A DNA stretch of 64,000 nucleotides, from NCBI RefSeq assembly GCF_902459465.1, contig NC_047065.1:1546309-1610308 (forward strand). The letters run 5' to 3'. Source of the DNA: Asterias rubens (lineage: Eukaryota > Echinodermata > Asteroidea > Forcipulatida > Asteriidae). The position numbers were made by a program, and so were the translations under genes. Positions 47,101 through 62,100 of the stretch are shown here, in pieces; positions within the stretch are counted from its first letter, which is position 1; every line of letters begins with the position of its first letter. The notes under the pieces are model-generated. The model did no database searches, had not been told where the DNA came from, and worked only from the letters and a program-made list of their open reading frames with translations.

Positions 47101-50100
47101 CACCATGTGTGTATCTACTTGCCAGGTAGAGTTTGTTCTTAGAGAACTGTCTTGCTTAATTCTACTACCGCGGAGTAGATTGTTCGGGTGTTCGGGAGAC
47201 TTCTCAGTTCTGAAAAGAACTGTCTTGCTTATTTACTATTACCTGGGCGGATGGTATAGAAATAGGCTTTAGCTTATAATAGGATCATAATTAACTGTAC
47301 TACCCCTGAGTCAGTTCTTGGGTTGGTCTCAACGTTTCGACTAGCTTGCTCTAGTCATTGTTATGTTCTTTATCTATGTTTCCTTTTCCCTAAAGAGAAA
47401 TTCAGAAATAATTACATTATGTTAACCCAAGCCCTGCTCAGCTGTTGCTCGTATCAGACTGTGGGCTCAAATTCCATTCAAGTCTTCTGTAAACTGCCAG
47501 TGTTAATTTGGGGTTGAAAAATTGACTAGAGCAAGACTTGAACCTGCAACCTCTGGATTAACGTACCGGCGCTCTACCAACTGAGCTATCTAGCCCTATG
47601 TTGGCGGTGTCCCTATTTTGTCAATATCTTTGTTATGGGTGCCAGTCAGAAGCCTTTTAACCTGCCGCATAACCATTTTTTCAGGTATCAAGTAATAAAC
47701 CACAAGGGAAATTGATTAAGTAAATATTTCAATAATTTTGGTTTGAGCTAAGAAAATTGACTTGAGTTATAAGCATAAAATTGTTTTTGTTCGTCAAGTT
47801 TCTCCGTGACTGCATGGTTTTGGTCCAAATTTTGAACTATTTCTCTTAATGTTGTCTTTGTCTGCAGCAAGGAGAACGCTTTGAAAGTATGTGCAGAGTT
47901 TCCTTCCTGGAGATTTACAACGAGCAGATATTTGATCTCCTGGACCCAGCCTCTACCGGCCTTCATCTTAGAGAAAACTTCAAGCGTGGAGTCTTCGTGG
48001 ACGGTCTGATTGAGAAAGTCGTCACCACTCCAAGCGATGCCTATGAGGTTATTAATTTTCAGATTTCAGTTTTGTTGGTCTCCCTGTTCCTTTGAAGTTT
48101 CTTTAACAACATGACAAATAAAAATGTCTGCAAGATATATTCGTAACATTCATGGAAAGTTGTGTTTTTGTTTTTTGTGTAGGTGCTATCATCCGGCTGG
48201 TTGAATAGGCGAGTAGCATCTACCTCAATGAACCGCGAGAGCAGTCGTAGTCATGCTGTGTTCACTTTCTCCATCCAGACAAAGGTAACGGAAAGTCACT
48301 ATACTGATCATGTGAAAAATGTCAGACTTTTATCTGAAATCAGACATTTTTATGTCTGCCTGGTGAAAAAAATAGCTGTTACTTTCTCCAGACTATCAAT
48401 AAATTCTGCTCTTTGATCTACTTATTTATTTACTGAAGATACTATTCTAAGAAGCTCCTAGAAATCTTAACTAGGGGGTGTAAAAGGTGGGAATGCCATC
48501 TTTTCAACATACCTCCTTTAAAATTCAGATTCTAGTTTCAGAATGTTTTGTTTCAGCACCTGGTCCTGGAATGACCTCAGGTAAACTGTCCGGAAATTCT
48601 ACTTGCAGACAATCCTGATTTCTCTCCAGATGGGACAGCTTGTTTTTTATCCAACTTCCTCTATTCCTATTACATATTCATCAATCTTTATTAATTATTC
48701 ATAACCTTGTGAATATTCGTTTTCTCAGGAGAAGAAAGCTGGTGTGTCCAACATCCGCGTCTCGCAGCTCAATCTGGTGGATTTGGCTGGAAGCGAGAGG
48801 CAGAAAGACACCAAGACGTCTGGTCTAAGGTTGAAGGAGGCAGGGAGTATCAACAAGTCTCTCTTGACCCTAGGTCACGTCATTACGGCTCTGGTGGATA
48901 TAAGTCATGGGAAGACGAGGCATGTCCCGTATCGGGATTCAAAGCTCAGCTTCTTACTGAGGGTCAGTCTTAAACTTATTTATTCATTTATTTGAAATGA
49001 TATTTAACAAGGGTGACCCATCCAGCACAGCTGGGTCCAATTTCACGGCTCTGCGAACAGCCGAACAGTGCTTACGATCACCATTCTCCGCTTATGTGTT
49101 AGCGCTGAATTTCTGCGCAAGTCTTGTAAGCGTAGAATGACTAGTAACGGGGAGTACGCAAGCAAACAAGCCAAAATTCCCTGCTAACCCTTGAAATACA
49201 CTTGAAATTGGGCCCTGATCATTTGGGGCCCTCTACATCAAAGAAAGATTGATATAAAAAGTGGCAACAGTTTTAAATTCTATATATTTATAAAGAATTT
49301 TACTTTTTCAGTGTTTTCTGATTTCTTTAAATTTTTTTTTACAGGATTCCTTGGGTGGTAACGCTAAGACATGTATCATTGCTAATGTGCATCCTGGTGC
49401 TAAGTGAGTATACCTCAATCAAGTGTCATTGTAGATACCCCGATCGGGGACATTACTCACCCCTTTAGGAGAGTAAGGTTCCAAATGGGGTATTATGTTT
49501 AAGGTTAAGTGATTTTGCCATTTTTTTTAATTTCTAAATGGGAGAGTATTAAGGGATAAAAGTACATCCCAATTTGGGAAGAAATGGTCAGGTCCAAAAT
49601 GGCGATTTCGGCTACAGCTTCGGCTAGATCAATGCTTCTGCCATGATGAAGAATAGGCAGACGCGCGCGCGATCTAGCCGAAGCTGTAGTCGAAGTCGTC
49701 GTTTCGAACACGGCCGATGATAGAACAAGGTAGATTTAGTCTGGTACCCTTGTTTGATTGATCAGAAGGTCTGTTAGTTAGTTGCTGCGTGGACCGGAAA
49801 CAAATAGGCTTGTGGAAGTTTGCTTGAAATCTTTTTAAATATTTCCTTGGGATTAATTAATGCTTTGACTAACGGAAGTTTACTTTTTATTTCGTTTTTG
49901 AAGGTGTTTTGGGGAAACATTGTCTACACTGAACTTCGCCAGGAGAGCTAAGATGATTAAAAATAAGGTAATATTTAAAAATATATATATACCAGTGTTG
50001 GATAAGACAATGTTGGATAGACAATGTGATAAAGTGGAGTGGTAAAAGTGTGCAAGAGCTGAGAATAGCGCCCCATTACAATTTGAGGATGAGGCTGCAA

Positions 50101-53100
50101 CGGACGAAAGTCTTTGCCGAATGATATGCTGACGTTGAAATCTATTTTGAGCATGTTCATCGTTTAAAACTTCTTTGTTGTTTTTCGTTTGCTACTTGTT
50201 TATTAATGAACATCCTGTCGTTGTTTTTAGGCTGTTGTCAATGAGGATACCCAAGGCAATACAGCCCACCTTCAAGCAGAGATTAAACGGCTGAGAGAAC
50301 AGCTACTACAGGTCAGGCAAGGGGGCATACCTGTTGATGTCAACAACCCAGGTAATTCTCATATGTTTCAAAACTAAACTAATCTCTATGATTAAAGCAT
50401 CTTTCCGTTAGCAAGGTTTGAGCCAGGATTTTGTAACAGGGTTTCAAAATTTTGTGGCAATTTTTAAACTGGATGTCCAACTTGTTCACTTACAAAACAT
50501 TTACATGTAAATGGGAATTAAAACAGGATGTCCAAATTTTAAACAGGGTGTCCAAAAGACACCCAGACACCCCTCTGGCTCCAACAATGCTTCTCATTCC
50601 TTCTGAAGTCAGCTTTGATATCATCGACATATCCAGGTAAGTAAGGAGCTGATCACCCTCTTGTCAGCTAAATTGCACATTCCGTTCCCGCTCAAATACT
50701 AGAACTTCAGCAAAACTCCAAACTCACTCTGACTTCATCTGCTTCATTCAAATGCTCCAAACCTTCTGATTTATCTTCCTATCTGGTGTTTCTTTCCCCT
50801 CAAAGTGCTGCTGACGCCAACCAGCCTAACAACCCCAAGTAGTCTCCTTACAGGGAGTTCCAATAATGAGAAGAAATGGAAGAACTACTTTCTAGATACC
50901 ATGTTCCTCAGGGAGAAAGTAGAAAATGAGAAAAAGGTGAGCTCCAAAGTTTTCACAATCTATTTTTTTATTATTTTTTTTTTTTTTACAAAATCTTGAA
51001 GAGCCTGGTCATTAAGTCTCTTCAATTAAAGGCTGGTCAGATTGGTAGCCTGAACCCGCCTCTCGGACCCAATATTGTGTGTTTATGTTGTACTGGAGAA
51101 GATCCAAAGCTTGGAGAGATCTTGTGTGGTTACAAAGCTCAAAAGTTACAGCATACCTCAGGCCAGTTAACAGTGTCTGGCCAGTAAACTCATCACAGCT
51201 TGCCGAGTCAGGTGGTCTTCAATTGAATGATATTACCTCACTGCTTGATACATTTAGTGAAGGACAATCAGGGCTCATTATTGTACAGTTATAGCACCAG
51301 GCTATAGAAAGGTTAACTGTTTCACAGGAATACTTGTCACAGCAACGTTCTTTAACATATTTGCTTAGCCTGTATTTCTACATCGGTCTCATTCTTGTAC
51401 GGTTAGGTTCTACTTGAGAAGATCACCAGGCTAGAAGATCTTTGCAATAAGAAGGAGCAGTCACTACAATCCACCAAGATGATTCTCCGCTTCAGGGAGA
51501 ACACCATCTCCCATCTCCAGAAGTCTAAGACTCAACCTGAGGAGTCTGCTCAAAGTCAGATCATGGTAAGATAATAGTGGTTTATAAATGCTGTTATTTT
51601 TTATCTTTTATTATTGAGAGTAGAATGACTTGGAATTGTTTCTTGTTAAACCTCTGAGGCCTTTGAACTTCATTCTTAAAGGGGCTCAGCAATTTTCCTC
51701 TGGTAAGGGGCACTTTTACGAGGAAAATGTTAATACGTATTGGAACTTTGCTAAGGGCACCACATCAATAGCACAGGGCACCACGGCAGTTGCTGTGGGT
51801 GCTGTGGGTTATTTCAAGGCCTGACCTTATTCACTTGTTTGGCTAACCAGTCCACCAACTTTTTCACTGGTTGGTATTTCTCAGTTGCCATTATTATGAG
51901 ACAGTTGAATCCCTTGCTCTTGGTTGTGGTTTGAACTGACTGTGATAAAAATCCGTTTCACTTTTAGAATAATTTAAGAGGTGAGATTGAAGCCCTGAAG
52001 GATCAACTCGCCCACAACCCAACGGTCACCAAGTACGCCATGGAGAACCACAATCTGCGCCATGAAAACAAGAAGCTGTTGGCGCTGCAGACGGTGCGAG
52101 CCAGCATCGCATCCGATAACGAACGAGTTCAACAACTGGAGAAAACATTCAGAGAATTGATGGCCAACCTGGAAGGTAAAAAACCTGCTTAAGCTGCAAG
52201 TGACGCTTAACAATTTTCTGCGTAGTGAAAATAAACAGGATACCAGCCACAGATGATACGTGTGGAATGGTTGATTGGCTGGTAACCTTATTCTGGTAAC
52301 CACATCAATTTTTTTGATCTAACCTATTTTTTGTGCTAAAGCAGTTCTATGAAATTGGATACTAATTTCACAAGGCCGCTAAGCAGAAAAGTTTGCTAGG
52401 CATGAAGTCATTGTTCACCAAAACCATGGCAGTGTAGGCCTATCGGCTGTAAGAGAGGACATCTTGCTAGTGACATCAAAAGCTCAAACAGCGCCCACAC
52501 TGAGGTAACAAAGTCTGAGAGCTGTGCGTGGCGTCAGGTCTGGAATTTCATCTTTGAGAGGGCAAGGCCATTTTAATTTTGAAAGGGGCACTTCCATTAA
52601 ATTATAATAATAACTAGTTCACATTTAGCACATTTTACAATAACAATCAGAATTTTGCTTAGCAGGAATTTTCTAGAGCCAGGATTTGATTTATTTTTCG
52701 TCATGTCCACTTGCAGGAGGTGACCGAAGGAAGAGTGTCTGCCTATCCCCATCACGGACACCGTCTCAGCATGGGGACCAGCACATCGCTGTGTTGTCAA
52801 CATTTGATAAATACAAGACACAGTCTAAACAGCTACAGGCCGAGAGAGATTCAGTGAGTCGCTTTATTGAATTAAAACGGTTCCATACTTAATACATAAA
52901 CATCAAGTTTAAACAGTTCTATATCTGTTTCTACTTCACTGTGAACAGCCTGGATGCGGTTTCTTTTTTAAAAAAATGGTAAGGTGGCTCACTTGGATGT
53001 GGTATTGGTAGTGAGCCACCTTACCATTTTTGTAGAGAAATCACATTCATTAGGCCGTTTACAGTGTTATGAGCTTTTCATACTTGGGAGTAAAGAGAAA

Positions 53101-56100
53101 TCCTGAAACAATTTCCATGGATATTAATTTTCTATTTTTATTGAAAATAAGATCCCCCTCAAATCAGTAGGGCTTTCATCTCATCTACAACTCAGCATTT
53201 CAATTCAAAATAGTTTTTTTCATGGTATTCTGACACTTCCTTGGATAAATTGCTTCTCCCATCTTCCTTTACCAGGCCAGACAGGAGCTTCTTGAACAGG
53301 CAGAGGTTGCCCGCAAGACTCAGCTGAAACTGGAAGCAGAGGTAGCCTCCTACAAGAAGTCAGTCAACGAGCTTGAGAATGCCCTGGAAGCCATGAAAGT
53401 CAAGAATAAGATTGAAAGAGACACGATGAACAGTCTACACATGCAGACTATCATGGTAAGCAATTATTTGCAGGTTATAAAGTGAGCAAAACAAGATCAC
53501 AAAACCTTCTTTCATTCTTAGAATTTATCCTGATTTCAACAAAAACTGTCAATTGTGCTTCAAAGAAGGCGGTCCAAGAAAATCAAATCTTTGATTGATG
53601 CGTGTCAAAGCGGGGCCATTAGGCACACAAGGGCTCAAGATCTGTTGTTTTTGATCAGCAGAGTGTGGGTTCGAGTCCTGGTCCTTAAGCAAGATTCTCT
53701 ACCAATATTGCTGCGTCCTTCACATGTGACTTAAAGCTTTGTGTGATGCACAAAAAACAGTACACTTATCAGTAAGAGTAGAGGTCTGTTCTTGTGCTCT
53801 CAACTTCTAAAGTTTCTTTAAAGGTTTTTAACGGAAAGTTTTTTATGGACTGAGCCGAATTAAGGGGAGGTCCTTTAGCGCACAGTCGAAGACCCTTCAA
53901 GGTTTCATACTGACGTTTAAGACAGTTGCCACTCTTTTATTCCCAATAATAAAGCCTTTTGAATAAAAAGACCTTGACGCCACTCTTTTATTCCCTTATT
54001 ATCAAAAGTCTTTTCTCACCAAATTTACTCTCTCAACATCTGATATAATTTTTTGTCCATAGACCATAACGACACCCAAGAAGGCAGCCTACACTCTGCG
54101 TAATCGGGTTGTGACCGTGCCGAAGGTAGACAGCACTCCACTCCAACCCTGCCGCCTTGAAGAAGAGGATGACAGCCCCTCACCCCTCAGGGGTGCTGAG
54201 GGTATCGTGGACGAAGAGATCCCTGAACAAATGATAGAACAATGCAACGAGGCGCTGACGGATGAAGTCAGAAAACTGCAGGTAGGGGCAGCACTTTTTA
54301 TCTTTGACTTCTTGGCCTCCTGATTTGCTTAAAAGCAGCTTTATGAAAATGGGCTCTGATCTTGATTCCTTACAGAACGAGAACTCAAGTCTTGTACAGC
54401 ATCTTGAGGATGAGGAGTGTGGGAGTCTGAAGCTGAAACAGACAATAACGCTACTGGAGCATGAACTGGAGCAGAGAAATCAGGTAAGAGATCAGAGGAA
54501 TCATTAGGGGGTACCTTTTCCAGGGATGTGGTTTCTCTGTTTTTAACCAGAAAACCATTCCTTTTAAACCCACCCCCCCAAAAAAAAAAAAAAATAATAA
54601 TAATAATAATAATAATATATAATTATTACATATTATTATATATTATAACTGAGATAAAATTCTTAAGAAAATCAAGATAAAACCAAATGTAACACCACAG
54701 ATTGCTGAGTAGGACTTTCAAAGCTAAATGTATGTATAAAGCTGGCTCCGCACTCGGGAGCTTTAGCGCTCTCAAGCTTTCACACATAGCGTACATAGTT
54801 CAGTATTTTTCTACAGCCTATCACATCCCTGCTTTTAAAGAGGACAGGATCATTTCAACTCTGTGATGTACCAATTTTCTAATAGATATACCTGGTAGTC
54901 CTCGTCTGAATAGGGAAATAATGACGAGTCTCTAACCTCGCAGTATTATGGCGTAAAGTACCCTGCCAGTACAAAACTTGTCAACATATCCAAAACATCC
55001 GATGACATCATTTGGACATCATTCTGAACAAAATTTATTACTACATTTTTGTACAAAGAATTTTAGGTTTTCATTCCTGACTTTTAATGATATTCAGTCA
55101 AAACAGCCATAAATTTGACCAATTCTTTCTATCTATTTTGTTGTATTGCAGCTACTCGAGTCTGAGAAAAAGGAGAAAACCAGTTTTAAAGATCAAGTTG
55201 CAGAGTTGTCGGCCAAGCTTCAAGAATTACAAAAAGACTATTGCAGTAAGTCTGACAGGTTTACGGCAATTGCCACGATTCCTCTTGTCCCCCAAACTAT
55301 CATCGATTCACGCCATATTTGAGCTTTTGTGAACAATTTGTTGGAATTGTTATAAAAAAAATATATAAAAAAAATAAGGCGCTCTACCAACTGAGCTATC
55401 TAGCCCTATTTTGGCGATCTCCCTATTTTATAAGTTTCATGGGTGCCAGTCAGAAGCCATTCAACCTGTAACTGCTGTATAGCAAGGGATCACACCCATA
55501 AGTACACAATACAACCTGGGAAACTGCAGTACAGGGATCACATGGGATCATATTCAGTATTTCCTGCAAGGTATTGTGGGGCTTTGTTTGGAGTATGAGA
55601 CATGGGGTGGATTTTACAAAGAGTTAGGACTAGTCTTATCTCGAGTTAGGACCAGTTACTAGTCCTAACTTAGGACTAGCCATACATTTTGTATATCTCC
55701 TAGGACTAGTCCTCCTAACTCATGTGAAATCGATCCCTGCTCCTTTTTACATAGCATCATGTAATGGTTTACAAGGTGTATATGCTGTCATTCAAACCAG
55801 GAACACCGGGGCGAACCCGTTCTCTTTTCGATAAGTGCACTGGATTCTTTTACAGGCGTTACACAACACACGGGACCAACAGCTTTACGTCCCATCCGAA
55901 GGACAAAGCAATAATGGTTAAATGTCTTGCTTAAAGTCACAAGTGTCATGACTGGGACTCGAACCCTCACTCTGCTGATCAGAAACACCAGAGCTTAGGC
56001 AAAACCGTCAGTAAGGCTCCAATGATTCCCAAATTGTTCTTGTGGTTTTAGTTTCTAAGAGTGAGGCGGAGGATATGAAGATCATGCTGAAGTCGGCTGA

Positions 56101-59100
56101 CCGTGTGACTGAGGAGAAACAGAAGCGACTACAGATCCAGAACATGGAACGAGATCGAGACTTCGCATCCATGGAAGCAAAGGTATTCCATTCATGGAGT
56201 TTTATGAAGCTAAAGGCAATTTACAATATCCAAGAAGAAGAACAAATTACATTTTAATGTTCGCATCATTTTCTTTTTACCCAAAAATTAATAACAATAA
56301 ATTCTTTTTAAAATTTCATTTAAAATAGTTGTTTTTTAAATATATAAACAAATTAAAATTTAATTTCAAAAAATACATAATAATAATATCATTTTCTGTG
56401 GGATTTTAAGATTGACACAAGTGTCATGACCGGGATGCGAACCCACACCAGAGCTTGAGTTTGGTGTTCTTATCCACTCGGCCACGACTTCATTGAAATG
56501 TATTTTGAACAAAAGATTTGACTTTGAATTTTCATTCTGGGCTTTCATTTTATTTTGGTATTTCAGCTCCTTGGAATCGAGATGGATGTTTCAAACAAAG
56601 CGAGGGAGATTGAGAAAATCACCGAAGAGAAATTGGAGCTTCAGGATGCTTGTGGCACGCTGCAAGCAGAGGTAGACTTTAAGGAGCAACGCCAGGAGGA
56701 ATTGGAGACGGTCGTTAAAGATGAGAGGAAGAAACATCAGCAGATGGAGGACGAGATGCAGGTACACCTACAGAGAATAGTGACTCAGTACTCATCTAGG
56801 AAAGCGTTTTAGACTTTTAATAAATTATTACTTGCATCTTAAAGGCACTGGACACGTTTGGTAATTATCAAAGGATCAGTCTTCTCACTTGGTGTATCTC
56901 AACATATGCACAAAATAACAAACCTGTGAAAATTTGAACTCAATTGGTCGTCGAAGTTGCAAGATAATAATGGAAGAAAAAACACCCTTGTCACACAAAG
57001 TTGTGTGCTTTCATCAGATGCTTGATTTCTCGATCCCAAAATCTAATTCTGAGGTCTCAAAATTAATTCAAATATTTTAGTGGACAATTTATACTTCTTT
57101 CTCCAAAACTAAATTACTTCCGAGAGAGCCATTTCACACAATGTTTTATACTATCAACAGCTCTCCATTGCTTGTTACCAAGTAAGTTTTTATGCTTACA
57201 ATTATTTTGAGTGATTACCAATAGTGTCCCGTGCCTTTAATCATGAGACTTCAACAGAGACTGAAACTAAGATTAGTGGCAGTCAGTAAGGTTTATATCC
57301 TAAACTTGTTTTTTTGCAGTCGCTCATGGAGAAACTGGACGCAGAATTCCAAAAGAACTCCAAATTAATGGCTGATTTACGAGAGGGCTCTGATACCAAA
57401 CGAGAACTCTTGGAGACCCTGGAGGTAACTGAGCGTCTACAAAATGAGAACAGCGACTTGCAGACAGCTTGTCGGGAAAAGGTAGGATGGGTTACCTTAT
57501 AGCCGTGGGGATTTTGACATTTTTTGATAAGGAATGAAAACGTGTGATGTTATTATTATTGTTGTTAAAGTATTGCTTTCCACTTTGACATAAAAAATAT
57601 ACAATATAAATTTGTTCATGTTCTTGTTTTAATTTGTGTGATTATTGACAGGATTCTGAACTGAGCCAGTCGAAGGAGGAGTCTGTCCGAATGGCCGCCA
57701 TGATTTCAAGCCTCAACAAGAGAGCTACTGAGGAAAAGGTTTGTTAATTAACCCAGTTCCAAGTCTTCCAAAACAGTCTTCCAACATCAATCACTGTGTT
57801 CCAGTAGTGAGACTGAAGGACTCAATCACAAGGTTGTCGGTTTGCCACTCCTTTCACGAATGAAAACCCATGCATGAAGTTTCTTAGAATTAAACTCCTT
57901 AATCACTTTTTTTTTGGTACACTGCAGGATGCCCTCGCTGGCATGGTCAGTACTGTCCAGGACCTACGTGCAACCATTCAGTTAAAGGAAGACTCCCTGA
58001 ACATGGTGACCAACGAGCTTGAGGACATGAGGCATCGTTGTCAATCGTTGCAAGCTAGCCTAGAGGAGTACAAGGATGAGGTACTAGGGGTGCAACGAGA
58101 GCTAGAGGAGAAGGGAGAAGAACTACAGAACCAGGGTTGGGCTTATAGCATGGAGGTAGGAACAGAGGAAGAGAGTCCATCAAAAATAAGATTTTGTTAT
58201 AAAGCACTTACCATTACTTATTTTCAGACAGGTTTTTTGTTTTATGTATGAGATCAGTTTATATGACACCAATCCGCATTGTTCCCACATCAAGAAACAG
58301 AGCATTTCTTCATCGTCTTCTTCACACAGGGGCCTTCCTTAAACCACGTAGTCTCCTGAATCTTTAAATATTCTCTGCGGCAGTAGAATAAATAGCAAGA
58401 CAGGTTCTTAAAGAACAAATCCTACACAGCATACACATGTGTGCCACAAACCAAATATACATTGTTTTTTTTATTTGTTGATGGAACTAGTTACGCCAAT
58501 CAACCAATTTTTCACAGGAATGTTTTTCTCAGGAAATTCATAAATTGTGAAAGAGGCTACTTTTTGAATTGTTTCCTCACCAGATGGAGATGTTGCAAGA
58601 TGATCTAGCTGAGGTCAGAGGTCAACATGACACTCTGATGCGAGAAATGACAGATCAGTTGGAGCTGGTGCAGGAACAGGTCGATCAACTTAGGAAACAG
58701 GTCAGAGGTCAATTATTAAGGGGCTGGTAAATCTGTGTTTTAAAGGCAGTGGACACTATAAAAACTTACTTGGTAATGAGCAATGGAGAGCTGTTGATAG
58801 TATAACACATTGTGAGAAAAGGCTCCCTTTGAAGTAACGTATTTTTTGAGAAAGAAGTAATTTTCCACAAATTCGCTTTTGAGACCTCGGAATTAGAATT
58901 TGAGGTCCCGATATCAAGCATCTGAAAGTTAACAACTTTGTGTGACAAGGGTGTTGTTTCTTTCATTATTATCTCACATCTTCAACAACCAATTGAGCTC
59001 AAAAAGACTACCCCTGATGACAATTCTGGATATTTTTGTTGTGCCCCCCCCCCCCCTTCACCCACCCTTAGTTATCAGATAAGAATGAGGAGATAAAAAC

Positions 59101-62100
59101 GATGCAAGAATTGTACGAAGCTCAGCTGGAGGAGGCTAAATCCAACATTTCCACCGTTGTCGTCGAAACTGACCTGGAAACTGCCGAGATGAAAATGACC
59201 ATTGATTCACAGCGAGTTGAAATTGCAACATATCCTTTGAGTAGTAAACCCCGGGTTTGATTGTTTTTTTTAAGGTGGGTGGGGGGGGGGGTCCACAAGA
59301 TCTCAGGGAGTGTAGATTCTTTTATATTTTTAAAATTATTTGGACAATACTTTATAGGAGCAGAAGCCGCCCAAGGAAGGGCAAAAGTAAAAAGAAAGAA
59401 ACAAATTAAAAAAAAGATCTACAAAATGTATAAAAACCCTTTAAGGATAGGCATGTTCTGGCACTCCTTTTACTGATGATCCATATTTTAAAAATGTTAT
59501 CCAACTTTCCAAACCGTGAGAAAATCGCTTTGTTAGTCTCGACCGGGAATGGAGTTTTATAAGCTCTGTTTATAAGAGTCATTTTTCTGGGTGTAGTTTT
59601 TGAGAATGAGATGTTAGTCCTTGACTTGCCACCCTCACGTTCAAGTCAAAGGAGAAGACATTCACGGAACTTCAGGAGCAATTTGAGATCATCAGAGAAG
59701 AAAAGAATCTGGAAATCCAACAATTAAAGGTGAGACAATCATGATTTTGTTTTTCATTTCCCCTTTGCATTTTAAAAATGAACAGCTGCTACTTGGGCCA
59801 ATTTCACAACAGTCAAAAAATGAATTATGTTATCAGAACTGCCAGCTTTCCCTGATTCTGCAGAAAGTTCCTTGAAAATAAACCAATCTTTCCATGTTCA
59901 GATGAACAAGTTGGACAACTTCCCTGACATTTGGAAACTGTTAATTAATGTATTTTATCCACAAGTGTTTCTCTTTTGTTTTCTTCCCCGCATCGGATGC
60001 AGACAACTTTAGAGAAGTTGGAGCTCGTCCAAGTAGACAAGGAGATTCTTGACGATAAATGTCAGATGCTTGAGTATCGACTTGAACAGTGGCAAAATGA
60101 AACCAGAGAAAAGTAAGTAGTCGTCTCTCTGTTCTCTTACTATTCAGAAACTTTGTTTTAATCCATTTCCAGAAAAACAGAAATTAAATTCCAGATAGCC
60201 CTCAGCTCAATTTCATAAAGCTGTTTAACACGGAAAATATTGCATGAAAAATTTCTCTGCTAAGCACAAAATGAGTGGCACCAGTCGCAACAGTGTAAAC
60301 TTTATGGAATGTTGGCTGGTAAACTGTTTTCGCTTAGTAAGATTTTCCTGTGCTTAGCAGGTATTTGTGCTTGCAGGTTTTATAAAATTGGGCCCTGATG
60401 TGTACAATAAATTGAGGATTTTCAATTTGCTGTCACAATTTTCTGCTCACTGTCACCATTTTCTGCTTATCGGGTAAGAGCCAAAACTTCTTGCACTAAT
60501 GTTTTCCCCTTGCTGATGAACTGGTGGTAAAAATTTGACGTTTTAAGCAAATTATCAAAGCCTGCAACTGACAAGAATGCAGCTCTCACACAAATAAAAT
60601 AAGTGTTATTCAAACACTGGTGTGTTGCTTTGTGATCTACCCCATACATTGAACTAGCTTATTCAAATTATTAAATTGTTCAAATTAGGGACCTAAATAG
60701 GTTACTACTTATCATTTAACAAACGCGGTTCTAAAGTTATAGTTAAAGTTCTTGTTCATTGTAATTGTCTTTATTTTCAGGGAGTCAGAGACTAAATTTA
60801 CAATCCAGGAGTTACGAAATGAGGTCAGTCGAATGAATGTTGCGTTTGACAGCGCCACCAAGCTCAAAGATGAGGCAACAGAGGGCAAACTCCAGATAGA
60901 GTCAGCGTAAGTCCTTATCACACAATTTGTTCTATCTAATGTAGGTTGAGTTTGGGCGGTGTGTTCTTGGCCCAAGTTCACTGTTCTCACGCCCGAACTA
61001 TAAGGACACGACCCGAGAACAATACCCGTTTCTGTTAAGCAATACTTTTCTTTGCTTAGCAAGTTTTTGTGCTTTCAGGCTTTATGAAACTAGGCCTTGA
61101 TATGGACCAAAGTCATCACAATGTTTGCTTGTTCTTTTTTCTAAATTTCCCTCTTGTATTCTCGTGTCCCTTCATCAGGCTTGCCCAACTACACTGCAAC
61201 AATCAAGTAATGGGAGAAAACGCTGATCAAATGATGGAAGAATTGGAAAGGTAAGTACCAATGAATTGACCGTCAAAAGATCTCTGGTCATTTTTAGTAT
61301 TTGACCAACCATGTTTTGTGCCGTACATTAAGTAAATATTAAATGAATTAAGTCAAAAATGTCTTTGTTTTACCTTCACCAAGTCAAAAAGAATCACCGT
61401 TTATTTGCCCCCAAAAAGCCCCTAACTCAACACCATTTTCAGTGACATTTTGTAAACTTCAATTCTGGATGCGTTACAGGGTTAAGGCTGTGGAGAATAC
61501 ACACTTCAAGGAGAAAGAGGACCTAAAATCAACCCTTGAGGAACTCCAAGAAGAGCAGATGAAACTCCACAAGGTACACTCTTGGGAAGACATAATTTAG
61601 TCTTGAAAACCAATAATTTATTGCCGTTTTGCATTTGGTTCAAGGAAAAATAATACAGGATTGGTATGGGACTTAAAACTATTTATCGAAAAGAGAATGG
61701 GTTCGCCCCGGTATTCCTGGTTTGATTGACAGCATATTGCGCCACAGCACCTTGTAAACCATTACATGGTGCTATGTAAAAGGAGTAGGTCTCATAATTC
61801 AAACGTAGACCCACATACCTTGCAGGAAAATACTGTATGCTTGATGAAGCGCCTTGAGTGAATATGCATGCTATAAGAATCCACTACTATTGATTTGATG
61901 CAGGACAAGAATCGGCTGGAGGAAATAATCAAGGAAATGACAGCAGTTAACGCCAAGCTGGCCGGTCACCAGAACTTAAAGCAGAAGATCCACTATCATC
62001 AACAAGTCAAGAATGAAAACGTCAGCCTTAAAGAGGTAGTCAATATTTTGCTCTATGGGAATTCACAGACGGGCAAGATTTATTTCATGGAATTTTATCT

